Shown: positions 9,984 through 19,647, counted from the stretch's first letter. The stretch: DNA of 64,000 bases from Chryseolinea lacunae (GCF_016735595.1 NZ_JAERRB010000010.1:186001-250000); one strand, 5' to 3'. Notes: generated from the letters alone by a model not told the origin. A program made the numbers and translations.

Positions 9984-12900
9984 ATGGTGAAACTGTCTAC
10001 AATGGGTTGGTCGTTCCGAGCAATTCTCTCGTTCATTTTGTGTATCACGGGATACATTTCGATCGCACAGCAAACGTATTATGCGCGTGTGAATGGCAAC
10101 TGGACCACTGCGTCTACTTGGTCAACTTCGTCTTGCGGTGGGTCCGCTGCAACGACAACACCGGGGGCTTCGGACAACGTTATAATCTGTGCCGGCCGTA
10201 CGGTGACCTGGAACGGAGGTAATTCTACAACAGTTGCTAGCTTGGAAATTACCCCAACGGGTATTTTGACCATTAGCTCCAGTAGTAATATCTATTCGAA
10301 TTCCTTGATCTTGGATGGAACTGTTAACGGCGGGAGCAGCGGCGACCTTCGAATAAGCAATTCGGGTCCGTCCACCTTAAGTGGCGTTGGCTCGTATAGC
10401 AACACAAATACAAACAGTTATATAAGACTTCAAAATAACACAACAATCCTCGCGGGCTCTGATATTAAGTTTACAAACAACAGCCGTTTCAGTTTGAATG
10501 GTCGGACAGCCACCAACAATGGCAAAATTTCCATTTTGAACCCGTCGAATTTTACAGGCGGTGGCACGTTCGTGAATGCGGCGTCAACTTCCTATTTGCT
10601 ATATACGAGGCTGGGAAGTTTCCCTACGGGCACGACACTGACTGCAACCGCAACAGGCAACACAGTTGAATACCGTCCCGCTAACGGCAGCAGAAACATG
10701 GACGCTCAAAGCTCCTATTACAACCTCATTATTGGCGGGTCTGGGGCTACAGGAGTGTCACGCATCATCAGGACTACAACAACTATTCGGGGAAATCTTA
10801 CCATCAACGCTTCGGCGACGCTAGATATTTATCAGGGAACAAACATCAATATTGCCGGTAACTGGTCGAACAGCGGAAACTTCACCGAGCGGACCAGTTT
10901 GGTTACATTCAACGGAAGTCTGAACAACCAAACCGTTACTGCGGAGCAGTTTTATGATCTGACCATTAACAATTCATTTGCAGGAGGAACAGTTACGGCC
11001 AACGGCAACATCACGATAACTTCGGGCCGAACCCTGCGCATGACAGCCGGTGTTTTTGATATGGGAACTTTTACTCTAGGACAAACCGGTGCGGCAAGAC
11101 TTACGGCAACGGGTGGAGAACTAAGGCTTGGCAAAACCGGAACGACGCTTCCTGAATTGACGGGTACCTACAACATAACGGGCGGCACCATAACATTTAG
11201 TGGAGCAGGCAACCAAACGGTGAGGAGTTTGAACGCACCCCCGAGTAGTTATTACAATATTTCGTTTATCAACGCAGGAACAAAGACACTTGGAGGCGAC
11301 ATCAACGTCCGTGGAAACTGGACGAATACGGGACCTTCTGTGGCGGGTAACTTTACAACAACGTTTGGAGGAACCGGTGTGCAGACGATTACCAATGCTG
11401 CAGGAGAGTTGTTTTACAGAGTTACTGTAAACACAACCGGCCCCCTCACACTTGCTTCGTCAACCGACGCAACGATTTCAAATACGTTAACCCTGACATC
11501 AGGAAACATCAACCTGAACGGAAAAACATTGACGGTCGGCAATGGCGCTGCGGCCACATTGGTAAGAACGACAGGAACCGCCTATGGTGGATTCTTTAGA
11601 AGATATTTTCCAACCGTTGCGATTAGCAGCACGGCTGCTCCATTATATGGGTTGTTTCCCGTAGGTACCGCGCTTGCGTATAGACCGGTTCAAATAAATT
11701 CCACGAGCAATCCGACGACGGCTGGATACGTAACCGTGTCGCACAATGATGCCAACACAGCAACGGATGTTGCCTATACAGACAATGAATCAACGCCCAT
11801 TCAACGGGTGACGGATATGAACTCGGTGGTTTCGACAACGACGCTTGCAGGTGGCACATACACTCTAAGCGTCACGATGAATTCACTTTCCAATCAAGGG
11901 ACCGTGGCCGATTTAAGAATGGAAACTTTGGCAGGTCCTCCTTATGGGGTTGGAACTACGGTAGCCACAACCGGTACACCTGCAGCACCGACAGTGATAA
12001 GGTCGGGCCTGTCTGTTACTCAATTGAACAATTCGTTTGTGATTGGCACACGTGATAGAAGTGCTACACCCATGGTGGCATCTTATTATTCAAGAAAATC
12101 CAGCACATGGAATGATGCTACTACGGGAAACTCAACATGGTCACTGACACGTGGAGGAGTGAGTTGTAATTGTGTTCCTATTGCGTCCTCAATCGTTTAT
12201 ATCACGGCGGGGACTACAGTCAGATTATCCTCTGCAGCATCGACTGATTTTGTTTTTGTTGAATCGGGGGGTAACCTGACGGCGACAGGAGGAACGTTTA
12301 CAGTGAATTATGACCTTTCCACCCAAGGGACGGGCAGAATTACACCAACCGGGGGCACTTGGGGAGTGACCAGAAATATGACAATTTCCGGAACAAGCGT
12401 ATCCTCATCAAGTGCCCCGCTGACCATTGGAGGAAATCTTCAGATTGACGCAGGTAATAGCCTAACAATGGGAAACACTCTATCGGTTGCGGGTGACCTG
12501 GAAGTTGATGGTACTTTGGCAATGGGTGGGTCTACATTGACCCTAAGTGGTGTTAACACTACCATTACAGGAGTGACCGGAGCGGCTACCATTAGTGGAA
12601 CGGGGGCGATAAACGTCACACAATCAAAGACCATTCAGAATACGGCAGACATAACGATCGGTCCCAACATTAACCTTAGTGCCGGAATGACCATCACCAA
12701 CGGAGGTACAGTGACTCATACCGGAAGTTTGACAGGTGGATCTGCTACGTCTACGTGGGTTAACGATGTTAACGCGGTCTACAACGTTACTGGCGCGGTT
12801 ATGACCACCGGGGTACTCAACGCAAGCGCATCACCCAATACCGTCAACTATAATGGTGGCGGAGCGCAAACTGTTAAAGTGCCTCTTTCAAGTTACTACG

Positions 12901-14729
12901 ATCTTCAGATTTCAAATGCAGGCACGAAAACCACAGGCGGAGACATCGTAGTTGATAACTCCCTGACAATTCAGGATGCGGCTATATTTGATATGCTAAC
13001 AAGCACCCTGAATGGTGCTGGAGATTTGATCATGACGGGCACGTCGGAACTTGCGATTGGGAAAACCGCATCAGGAACTTACCCGGAGTTAGCGGGAGCA
13101 TATGCCTTGAGCGGTGGCACTGTCACACTTAAACAAGCCGCTGGAAATACATATGACGTGCGTCTCGTTGACTACTACAATCTCCAGCTCACGGGCAGCA
13201 ACGCGGCGACCTACAACTTCACGAATGGTGGAAATGTGACCAATAATTTGACTGTTGCGTTGGCGGGTACTGCGAAAATAGGGTCTTTAGGCGCTCCACT
13301 GAATGTGGCAAACGACTTTGTATTTAATAGTTCAAGTACAGCCACTTCGACTTTGGATAACGACGCGATCGTCGGCACATTGACAATGACTGCAGGCAGG
13401 CTGACAACAAGCGGGACTTTTACCCTTGAAATTAATGGAGCAGGTGGCTGGACATATAATGGCGGTACATTCACACAAGGGGCAACCACCAACATGCTTT
13501 TTTCAGGAGCAGCAGATCAAGCAATGGACGGTGCATTGCCCACTACAATAACGAATTTGGAGTTGAATAATTCGGGTCCCTTGGGAGTTGTTCTTGGTCA
13601 AGACATTACGGTTACTGGAACGCTGACGTTCACGTCAGGAAATCTTGTTACGTCAGGCGCAAACTTGCTTCTTCTATCAGCTACTTCGTCCATAACAGGT
13701 GTTTCGGACGATAGCTACGTAGAAGGGCCGATGCAGAAGGCTGGCGCTACCGATTTTACTTTTCCGGTAGGAAAGGATGGTGCTTACAGACCCATTACCG
13801 CAACCAGCCTGACGGCTACGGGAACCTTTCAGGCGGAATATTTCCACAGTGATCCCACGGCCTTATACAACACGGCACTGAAGGATCCGACCCTCGTGCG
13901 TGTCCAGACTGGTGAATATTGGATACTTAATGTTATTTCCGGTATCACTTCTGCATTTGTAACCCTAAGTTGGGATGCGTATTCTGGAACCGTTAATGAC
14001 TTGAGTAGCATAAAAGTGGCTCGTTGGAACGGCAGTATGTGGAAAGATCATGGAACTGCAGGTGTAACTGGAAGCGCTAGTCCGGCAACGGGAACGGTGA
14101 CGTCATCCGCGAAAGTCACCGCATTCAGTCCATTTACCCTGGCAACCGGCAACAACAACAACCCGCTTCCCGTCACCCTCGTGAGCTTCACAGCCAAACT
14201 ATTGTCGGGCGAAGTGGAGCTCGACTGGAATACTGCGACTGAAGTTGATAACGATTATTTCACCGTCGAAAAAACCAAAGACACGAAAAAGTATTCTGAA
14301 GTGTTGCGCGTGAAGGGCTCGGGAACAACCAGCATGGCTTCACACTACGGTGGCTTTGACAAAACACCGTACTCCGGTATTTCATACTATCGCCTCCGTC
14401 AAACTGACTTTGACGGCAAGACGGTGGATATCGGAATTGTTGCTGTGAACAACTCCGGGGGCTCTGAAAACCAAACGCTTTTAGTATTTCCTAACCCCGC
14501 ACGCAGCGTGCCTTTGAATGTTAACCTGAGAGGATACGGCGCGAATGAAGATGTGACACTAGATTTGAGAGATATCAAAGGATTGTCGATTTTATCCAAG
14601 GTTTTGACCACTGAGAACACAGGGGAATTGATTTACGCGATTGACACCACCTCGATTACTCCCGGGGTTTACATCCTGACGGTGCGTGGCAGTCATGGAC
14701 CTGCAAGTGTGAAGGTAGTTGTTCAATAG
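9984..14729 (+). CDS. Giant T9SS-exported surface protein with beta-helix-like repeats and type A sorting domain
   Basis: A 1581-residue protein. A signal peptide ends near ISIAQQ. The body is low in Cys and rich in Thr/Ser/Gly/Asn, with repeating units of the form SSYYNL-I-NAGTKTLGGDI-V-GN (near residues 425-440 and 970-985, with weaker ones elsewhere), suggesting a long solenoid. A module of the type NGNWTTASTWS...CxC occurs at the N-terminus and again near residue 690 (KSSTWNDATTGNSTWS). The C-terminus has a beta-rich region, then LVFPNPARS and a domain ending GVYILTVRG, a type A T9SS sorting signal. It is expected at the cell surface as an adhesin or matrix protein. A terminator follows directly. 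No ligand can be assigned. Confidence 0.88.
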   Translation: MVKLSTMGWSFRAILSFILCITGYISIAQQTYYARVNGNWTTASTWSTSSCGGSAATTTPGASDNVIICAGRTVTWNGGNSTTVASLEITPTGILTISSSSNIYSNSLILDGTVNGGSSGDLRISNSGPSTLSGVGSYSNTNTNSYIRLQNNTTILAGSDIKFTNNSRFSLNGRTATNNGKISILNPSNFTGGGTFVNAASTSYLLYTRLGSFPTGTTLTATATGNTVEYRPANGSRNMDAQSSYYNLIIGGSGATGVSRIIRTTTTIRGNLTINASATLDIYQGTNINIAGNWSNSGNFTERTSLVTFNGSLNNQTVTAEQFYDLTINNSFAGGTVTANGNITITSGRTLRMTAGVFDMGTFTLGQTGAARLTATGGELRLGKTGTTLPELTGTYNITGGTITFSGAGNQTVRSLNAPPSSYYNISFINAGTKTLGGDINVRGNWTNTGPSVAGNFTTTFGGTGVQTITNAAGELFYRVTVNTTGPLTLASSTDATISNTLTLTSGNINLNGKTLTVGNGAAATLVRTTGTAYGGFFRRYFPTVAISSTAAPLYGLFPVGTALAYRPVQINSTSNPTTAGYVTVSHNDANTATDVAYTDNESTPIQRVTDMNSVVSTTTLAGGTYTLSVTMNSLSNQGTVADLRMETLAGPPYGVGTTVATTGTPAAPTVIRSGLSVTQLNNSFVIGTRDRSATPMVASYYSRKSSTWNDATTGNSTWSLTRGGVSCNCVPIASSIVYITAGTTVRLSSAASTDFVFVESGGNLTATGGTFTVNYDLSTQGTGRITPTGGTWGVTRNMTISGTSVSSSSAPLTIGGNLQIDAGNSLTMGNTLSVAGDLEVDGTLAMGGSTLTLSGVNTTITGVTGAATISGTGAINVTQSKTIQNTADITIGPNINLSAGMTITNGGTVTHTGSLTGGSATSTWVNDVNAVYNVTGAVMTTGVLNASASPNTVNYNGGGAQTVKVPLSSYYDLQISNAGTKTTGGDIVVDNSLTIQDAAIFDMLTSTLNGAGDLIMTGTSELAIGKTASGTYPELAGAYALSGGTVTLKQAAGNTYDVRLVDYYNLQLTGSNAATYNFTNGGNVTNNLTVALAGTAKIGSLGAPLNVANDFVFNSSSTATSTLDNDAIVGTLTMTAGRLTTSGTFTLEINGAGGWTYNGGTFTQGATTNMLFSGAADQAMDGALPTTITNLELNNSGPLGVVLGQDITVTGTLTFTSGNLVTSGANLLLLSATSSITGVSDDSYVEGPMQKAGATDFTFPVGKDGAYRPITATSLTATGTFQAEYFHSDPTALYNTALKDPTLVRVQTGEYWILNVISGITSAFVTLSWDAYSGTVNDLSSIKVARWNGSMWKDHGTAGVTGSASPATGTVTSSAKVTAFSPFTLATGNNNNPLPVTLVSFTAKLLSGEVELDWNTATEVDNDYFTVEKTKDTKKYSEVLRVKGSGTTSMASHYGGFDKTPYSGISYYRLRQTDFDGKTVDIGIVAVNNSGGSENQTLLVFPNPARSVPLNVNLRGYGANEDVTLDLRDIKGLSILSKVLTTENTGELIYAIDTTSITPGVYILTVRGSHGPASVKVVVQ

Positions 14730-14753
14730 TCTTTAGATCAAACAAAATAAAAG

Positions 14754-14789
14754 AGGCTGTCTCACTTGGTGAGGCAGCCTTTTTGTTTT
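14754..14789 (+). terminator. Rho-independent terminator after the T9SS protein gene
   Basis: A 12-bp stem (14754-14765 pairing with 14769-14780, one G-T wobble) closes on the loop TTG and is followed by TTTTGTTTTG. It separates the surface-protein gene from the HsdS/HsdM-like operon. Confidence 0.9.
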
Positions 14790-14939
14790 GTTGGGGTAGT
14801 GGAGAAGAATGCAAAATGTGAAAAAAATGGGCCTTACGGTGAAAACGATTAGGTTTTGATTTTCAGTGAATTGAGTGTGTTGTGCTTGGAAGGACGATGA
14901 GGTAAAAAATACACCCGCAGCGTTATGCGAAAAAATAAT

Positions 14940-14971
14940 TTTGCGATCCCTTGAGGGTTTGAATTACTTTG
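14940..14971 (+). promoter_or_regulatory. Promoter of the HsdS/HsdM-like operon
   Basis: TTTG at 14940-14943 and TTACTTTG at 14964-14971 are separated by 20 bp, close to the Bacteroidota -33/-7 promoter pattern (TTTG and TAnnTTTG, one mismatch). The ATG of the first gene lies 18 bp after the -7 box. With the terminator upstream, this makes the operon an independent transcription unit. Confidence 0.5.
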
Positions 14972-14989
14972 TTGCATAGCGATACCGTT

Positions 14990-15580
14990 ATGATAGCAAC
15001 CTGTCCAATAAATAGTCTGCTGATAAAAATTTTCTCAGGCTACTCTTTCCGACGTAGAATTATACACGATGACGATGGTGACCTTCGCGTTATTCAAATG
15101 AAGGACCTGATGCATCACTATTCGGCCATAAAAATCAGTGGTCTTACGCGGGTTTATTCGGAGAACCTTGAACGAAAAACATTGTTGGCTAAGGGAGATG
15201 TGTTGCTGGTTGCTAAGGGGGCGCACAATTGTGCGTTGGAGTATGATTTGAATTTGCCTATGGCTATCGCCTCGTCTGCGTTTTTTGTTCTGCGACCGGA
15301 TCCGGAGAAGGTTTTGCCTGCGTATCTCGCGTGGTATTTGAATCAATCGAACGTTCAGAATTTCTTTGCGGCTAACCAATCAGGATCGTACATGCTCAGT
15401 GTGGCGAAGACCACGCTTGAGCGCGTCACGGTGCAATTACCTTCACGTGAGATTCAGGAAAAGATTGTTGCGGTTGACAAACTTGTGAGAAAGGAAGGCC
15501 TTCTGATGCAATCGATCATGCAAAAGAAAAAGATGTTGGTTACCTCGGCGCTGATGAAACTTGTTGATAAAAAAGTATGA
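14990..15580 (+). CDS. Half-size HsdS-like DNA specificity subunit (single TRD)
   Basis: About 196 residues with one target-recognition-domain unit. A recognisable HsdS start (IKIFSGYSFRRR, with a VIQMKDL strand) is followed by LLAKGDVLLVAKGA, then the HsdS pattern in which residues near LPAYLAWYLNQ precede SGSYMLSVAKTTLERVTVQL and REIQEKIVAVDKLV, ending in one long helix. Type I S subunits normally have two such units in about 400 residues, so this is half a subunit and may dimerise. A TTG at 14969 extends the frame but ATG 14990 fits the promoter. It overlaps the HsdM-like gene by ATGA. The role is DNA recognition by homology; the sequence recognised cannot be read. Confidence 0.8.
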   Translation: MIATCPINSLLIKIFSGYSFRRRIIHDDDGDLRVIQMKDLMHHYSAIKISGLTRVYSENLERKTLLAKGDVLLVAKGAHNCALEYDLNLPMAIASSAFFVLRPDPEKVLPAYLAWYLNQSNVQNFFAANQSGSYMLSVAKTTLERVTVQLPSREIQEKIVAVDKLVRKEGLLMQSIMQKKKMLVTSALMKLVDKKV

Positions 15581-17637
15581 GCACGGAAAAGAGCAAGATC
15601 GGAGCTGCATTAGATTTGGCTGATGAAACGTTTCGTGCCAGCGAAGATTCATGGCTGAAATTGCAGGGAGTGCTGGCAATTTTTCTGCTGCGCTATATGA
15701 GTGATCTTTGGCATGATACACATGAGCGTGCGAAAGAACAGTTTGGTAGCGATGAAGCATGGATTCAACGCAAGATGAAGCGTGTGAGATTTTTAATGCC
15801 TCCCGGAAATGATATTGATTCGTTGGTTAGCGGCGCTAGATATTCTTCGGTGAGTGCCGCCACGGACGCCGTGTTTCAGCATATTGCTAAGGAGAATTCT
15901 GAAAACATGAAGGATGTTTTTAATAGTTTGATTTTTGATTCAGAGGCTTTTGGTAAAACGCGAGAAAGGGACCAGAGGTTAAAAAGACTTTTGGTGGATT
16001 TGTCGGGACGGAGTTGGAGCACTCAGCTTTTGCATGGAAATGACGTTGGAAGTGCTGCGTTGAATCTCATCGATAGATTCTTTGAAACCTCGTTGTCGCA
16101 CGGGGGGAACCATACGCCATCGGCCGTTTCCGAATTGGTTGCCAAGCTATTGGACCCGCAGCCGGGCATGCGGATATATGACCCCTTTCTGGGCACAGGT
16201 TCGTTGCTGGTGGCCATGGCGAAACAGGTCAAGGACCGTGATGGACATCCGTCGCGCAATTTTGCGCTGTACGGCCAGGAGGTTAATCGCGATGCGTGGG
16301 TTACAGCCAAGCTTAATATGTTTCTTAATAGTCTTGACGATGCCAGAATTGCCTTTGGTGATACGTTGAAGAAACCTGCACACCTTGAAAACAACAACCT
16401 CATGTTGTTTGAGCGCGTGGGCAGTTCCCTTCCGTTCACAGCCACGGTGGTCACCTCAGAGGAAGCAAGGCGCGATGTGTTCCAACGTTTTGGGTATGGC
16501 TTTCCCGCCAAGGGCAAAAGCGAATGGGCTTATATGCTGCACATCGTCTCAGCAATAGCACCCGGAGGAATGGGTGTTGTTGTGGTTCCGCAGGGAGCAT
16601 TGTTTCGGGGGCGCCAGGAGAAGAAGATTCGGGAAAGGCTTGTCGCAAAAAATCTCGTTGATGCCGTGATTGAATTGCCGCCGCGTTTGTTTTTTGGACG
16701 CACAACGCCCATGGCAATTCTTGTTTTCAGAAAGAACCGGAAGAGTAAGAATATTTTGTTTGTAGATGCCAGCCGTGAATTTCTGGCGGGGAAGGCTCAA
16801 AATTCGTTGCGATCGGAAGACATCGAGAAAATAGTGGGAGTTTGCCGTGAGCGGGAATTTATGCCGCAGTATTCGCGACTTGTTCCTGTCGATGACGTGA
16901 AGCAGGAACAATGTAATCTTAGTGTTGCACGCTATGTCAACAGAAAAGCGCTGTTCGAGGACGAATCGGAAATCATATCAAGGAATGAGGAAATGGAGCA
17001 GTTGGAGGATGCGTTGCAAGAGGTAAGGGTTGAGATCAAATCGAAGCTTGCCGAGTTGGCGATCTATGGCCTCGACGACATCAATCTGACCAAGGCCACC
17101 GACGGGGCTCTTCTTTATGTCTCTCCGATGATCGCAGCGGCTAATCGGCTGGCGTATCGGTTGAGAAAACTCCTTCACGAAGCTGGAGAAGATAATGCTG
17201 TTACATTGAGCCATCACCGCAGGCTGGATGCTATTGTGGACGCCTATCGGCAGGAAAAAATTGGAGGGGAGGAATACTTGCAGCGTGTTCTGGCGATAAA
17301 GGGAGATGTGGAAGCGTATTGCTATGGAACATTTCCAGCATCCGTCAGGTATGGCGAGGATACGCGGACGTTGTTTGGAATTTTGTCGTCGATGTTATTG
17401 GAGGCCGATCAGGATCCTGTTGAGGCTAATCTGGAAGAGTTGGTTCATCGTGTAGTAGATGTGTTGCAGCGATCGGCTGTTCGCGATTGGAGCTCCGCTA
17501 TAAATCATATTAAGGAAACTCAGGGAAAGCTTGAGGATATTTTGCGGGTTGATCAGGGGCAACTTCGAAGATCGGTACGTTGGGATCTGCTTGTTGAGCA
17601 GTGCATCGAAGCAGGAAAGGATTACTATCACTTATAA
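15577..17637 (+). CDS. HsdM-like N6-adenine methyltransferase homologue lacking NPP(F/Y), with HsdR-C-like extension
   Basis: A 686-residue HsdM homologue. Residues 1-150 match the helical HsdM N-domain. Then come HTPSAVSELVAKLL, SAM motif I as DPFLGTG (202-208), GQEVNRD (233-239), GDTLKKP and, later, VVVVPQGALFRGRQEKKIR and ILFVDASREF, all in HsdM order. Where type I methylases have NPPF/Y (catalytic motif IV) this protein reads VVTSEEARRD (about 291-300), with nothing like NPP nearby. The lost motif argues against normal adenine methylation. Residues about 500-686, after a coiled segment, resemble the C-terminal helical domain of HsdR that docks on the methylase (EELVHRVVDVLQRSAVRDW). The ATG overlaps the hsdS-like stop. 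No motor or nuclease domain is present. Confidence 0.82.
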   Translation: MSTEKSKIGAALDLADETFRASEDSWLKLQGVLAIFLLRYMSDLWHDTHERAKEQFGSDEAWIQRKMKRVRFLMPPGNDIDSLVSGARYSSVSAATDAVFQHIAKENSENMKDVFNSLIFDSEAFGKTRERDQRLKRLLVDLSGRSWSTQLLHGNDVGSAALNLIDRFFETSLSHGGNHTPSAVSELVAKLLDPQPGMRIYDPFLGTGSLLVAMAKQVKDRDGHPSRNFALYGQEVNRDAWVTAKLNMFLNSLDDARIAFGDTLKKPAHLENNNLMLFERVGSSLPFTATVVTSEEARRDVFQRFGYGFPAKGKSEWAYMLHIVSAIAPGGMGVVVVPQGALFRGRQEKKIRERLVAKNLVDAVIELPPRLFFGRTTPMAILVFRKNRKSKNILFVDASREFLAGKAQNSLRSEDIEKIVGVCREREFMPQYSRLVPVDDVKQEQCNLSVARYVNRKALFEDESEIISRNEEMEQLEDALQEVRVEIKSKLAELAIYGLDDINLTKATDGALLYVSPMIAAANRLAYRLRKLLHEAGEDNAVTLSHHRRLDAIVDAYRQEKIGGEEYLQRVLAIKGDVEAYCYGTFPASVRYGEDTRTLFGILSSMLLEADQDPVEANLEELVHRVVDVLQRSAVRDWSSAINHIKETQGKLEDILRVDQGQLRRSVRWDLLVEQCIEAGKDYYHL

Positions 17638-17663
17638 CGTTCACTTTTTAAACTTTTGCGGAT

Positions 17664-17936
17664 ATGGATGAACATCAAGACAAGATGGTTTTTAAAATTG
17701 AATCTTCGTCAAAATTAACGGTGGAGATTATTGCAGAGTTCGAACGCTTGTTGGAATCGGCCACGCCGGAAGAATACAGGGATACGCTGATGGAGATTTA
17801 TCACCTCTACCTCATCTATGAACACGGAAATTTGCCGCTGAATTTTGATGAGATGGCATCACAAATGTATACTCTCACGGAGTTTCTGCGAAGGGTGGAG
17901 GCGGAGATCCGGAAGAAGAACACAGACCCTTCGTGA
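17664..17936 (+). CDS. Small acidic helical protein, third gene of the HsdS/HsdM-like operon
   Basis: A 90-residue protein I do not recognise. It is acidic (many Glu/Asp) and predicted helical, with LTVEIIAEFERLLES and TEFLRRVEAEIRKK as amphipathic helices; it has no signal peptide or membrane segment. It begins 26 bp after the HsdM-like gene on the same strand, before a convergent ABC-F gene, so it is probably co-transcribed and could be an accessory or regulatory partner. It could equally be an unrelated small protein; only the position supports the link. Confidence 0.65.
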   Translation: MDEHQDKMVFKIESSSKLTVEIIAEFERLLESATPEEYRDTLMEIYHLYLIYEHGNLPLNFDEMASQMYTLTEFLRRVEAEIRKKNTDPS

Positions 17937-17958
17937 AAAGGGTATAAGGTTGAAATGC

Positions 17959-19599
17959 CTACTTGTTGTTGCGTTCGATCTCGCGAAGGTTCTCCATTTT
18001 TTTGTTCCGGAGAAATCCGTTGATGTCTTCAAAATGTTCTTTGATTCGCTTGTTGCCGAATTCAAACACTTTTGTTGCCAGGCCGTCGAGGAAGTCGCGA
18101 TCGTGCGATACAAGGATGAGTGTGCCGTCGAAGGATATGAGGGCTTCTTTCAGGATGTCTTTTGTTTTGATGTCGAGGTGGTTGGTAGGTTCATCCAGAA
18201 TCAGCAGGTTCACGGGTTGCAGGAGTAGCTTGATCATGGCGAGGCGAGTCTTTTCGCCTCCGGAGAGCACTTTCACTTTCTTGTCGATGGTTTCGCCACT
18301 GAACATGAATGCGCCAAGAATGTCTTTGATCTTAGTGCGCACATCGCCCTGTGCAATCTGGTCGATGGTTTCGAAAACCGTGAGGCTTTCATCGAGCAGT
18401 GCGGCTTGATTTTGAGCGAAGTATCCAATGAGGCTGTTGTGACCGAGCTGAAGCTTTCCCTCGTATTCAAGCTCTCCCATGATGGCTTTCACCAGCGTGG
18501 ATTTTCCTTCGCCGTTTTTTCCGACCAGGGCCACGCGTTCGCCGCGGGCAATGGTGATGGAGGCATCCTGAAAAACAACGTGATCGCCATAGCGTTTGGT
18601 CAGGCCTTCCACGATGACAGGGTAATTTCCGGAACGCGGAGCAGGCGGGAACTTCAGGTTGAGCGCCGATGTGTCGACCTCATCCACTTCCACGATCTCA
18701 ATTTTCTCCAGCATCTTCACGCGCGATTGCACCTGAAGTGTTTTTGAATACGTGCCTTTGAAACGATCGATGAATTCCTGTATGTCGGCAATCTGCTTGG
18801 CCTGGTCGTCAAATTGTTTCTGTTGTTGCTCGCGACGCTCTTTGCGGAGTTGCAGGTAGTGTGTGTAGTTGGTTTTATAATCGTAGATGCGCCCCATGGT
18901 CACCTCGATGGTGCGGTTGGTGAGGTTGTCTACAAAGGTCTTATCGTGACTGATCACGATAACCGCTTTGGCGTTGTTGATGAGAAAATCTTCGAGCCAC
19001 TGAATGGATTCGATGTCCATGTGGTTGGTAGGCTCATCCAGGAGGATGAGGTCGGGCTTTTGCAGCAAGATCTTCGCCAGTTCAATGCGCATGCGCCATC
19101 CGCCGCTGAATTCTTTTGTGGGGCGCGTGAAGTCCGAGCGCAGAAAGCCAAGACCCATCAATGTTTTCTCTACTTCCGCGTCGAAATTGATTTCCTCGAT
19201 AGAGTAATATTTCTCACTGAGTTCCGAGACCTGTTCGATGATTTTAGAATATTCGTCAGACTCATAGTCGGTGCGTGTCTCCAGTTGATGGTTCAGTTCG
19301 TCCATCTGCTTTTTCATGTCCAGTATTTTGGAGAAGGCTTTTGATGCTTCCTCAAAAACCGAGGCATTGTCTTCCGTCAAAAGGTGTTGGGGCAGGTATG
19401 CGATGATGGCGTCTTTGGGAGCCGACACTTTGCCGCGTGTAGGTTTGCTCACGCCGGCAATGATCTTCAGCAGCGTGGACTTGCCCGCACCGTTTTTACC
19501 CATGAGGGCAATCCGGTCGTTGTCGTTGATGTTGAAGGTGATGTTGCTAAAAAGGGCTGAACCGTTAAACTCTACACTGACCGCGTCGACTGAAATCAT
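17959..19599 (-). CDS. ABC-F family ATPase (ribosome-associated type)
   Basis: A 546-residue soluble protein with two ABC ATPase domains and no membrane segments. Walker A motifs are GKNGAGKST (34-42) and GKNGEGKST; signature/Walker B pairs are FSGGWRMR...LILLDEPTNHMD and LSGGEKTR...LLILDEPTNHLD. Between them lies a charged linker (about 240-300) containing YLQLRKERREQQQKQFDDQ, as in ABC-F translation factors. Members act on the ribosome to resolve stalled or initiating complexes; some give antibiotic resistance by target protection. The short linker and generic context favour a housekeeping role. Confidence 0.92.
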   Translation of the reverse strand: MISVDAVSVEFNGSALFSNITFNINDNDRIALMGKNGAGKSTLLKIIAGVSKPTRGKVSAPKDAIIAYLPQHLLTEDNASVFEEASKAFSKILDMKKQMDELNHQLETRTDYESDEYSKIIEQVSELSEKYYSIEEINFDAEVEKTLMGLGFLRSDFTRPTKEFSGGWRMRIELAKILLQKPDLILLDEPTNHMDIESIQWLEDFLINNAKAVIVISHDKTFVDNLTNRTIEVTMGRIYDYKTNYTHYLQLRKERREQQQKQFDDQAKQIADIQEFIDRFKGTYSKTLQVQSRVKMLEKIEIVEVDEVDTSALNLKFPPAPRSGNYPVIVEGLTKRYGDHVVFQDASITIARGERVALVGKNGEGKSTLVKAIMGELEYEGKLQLGHNSLIGYFAQNQAALLDESLTVFETIDQIAQGDVRTKIKDILGAFMFSGETIDKKVKVLSGGEKTRLAMIKLLLQPVNLLILDEPTNHLDIKTKDILKEALISFDGTLILVSHDRDFLDGLATKVFEFGNKRIKEHFEDINGFLRNKKMENLREIERNNK

Positions 19600-19647
19600 G
19601 ATTTTTGAAATAAGGGGGCAAATATATTATTAAATTGCCAGCCCTTA

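Noticed and set aside
17959-19599. ABC-F protein as an antibiotic-resistance gene
   Set aside because: Linker and context match housekeeping ABC-F factors; nothing specific for a resistance subfamily is visible.
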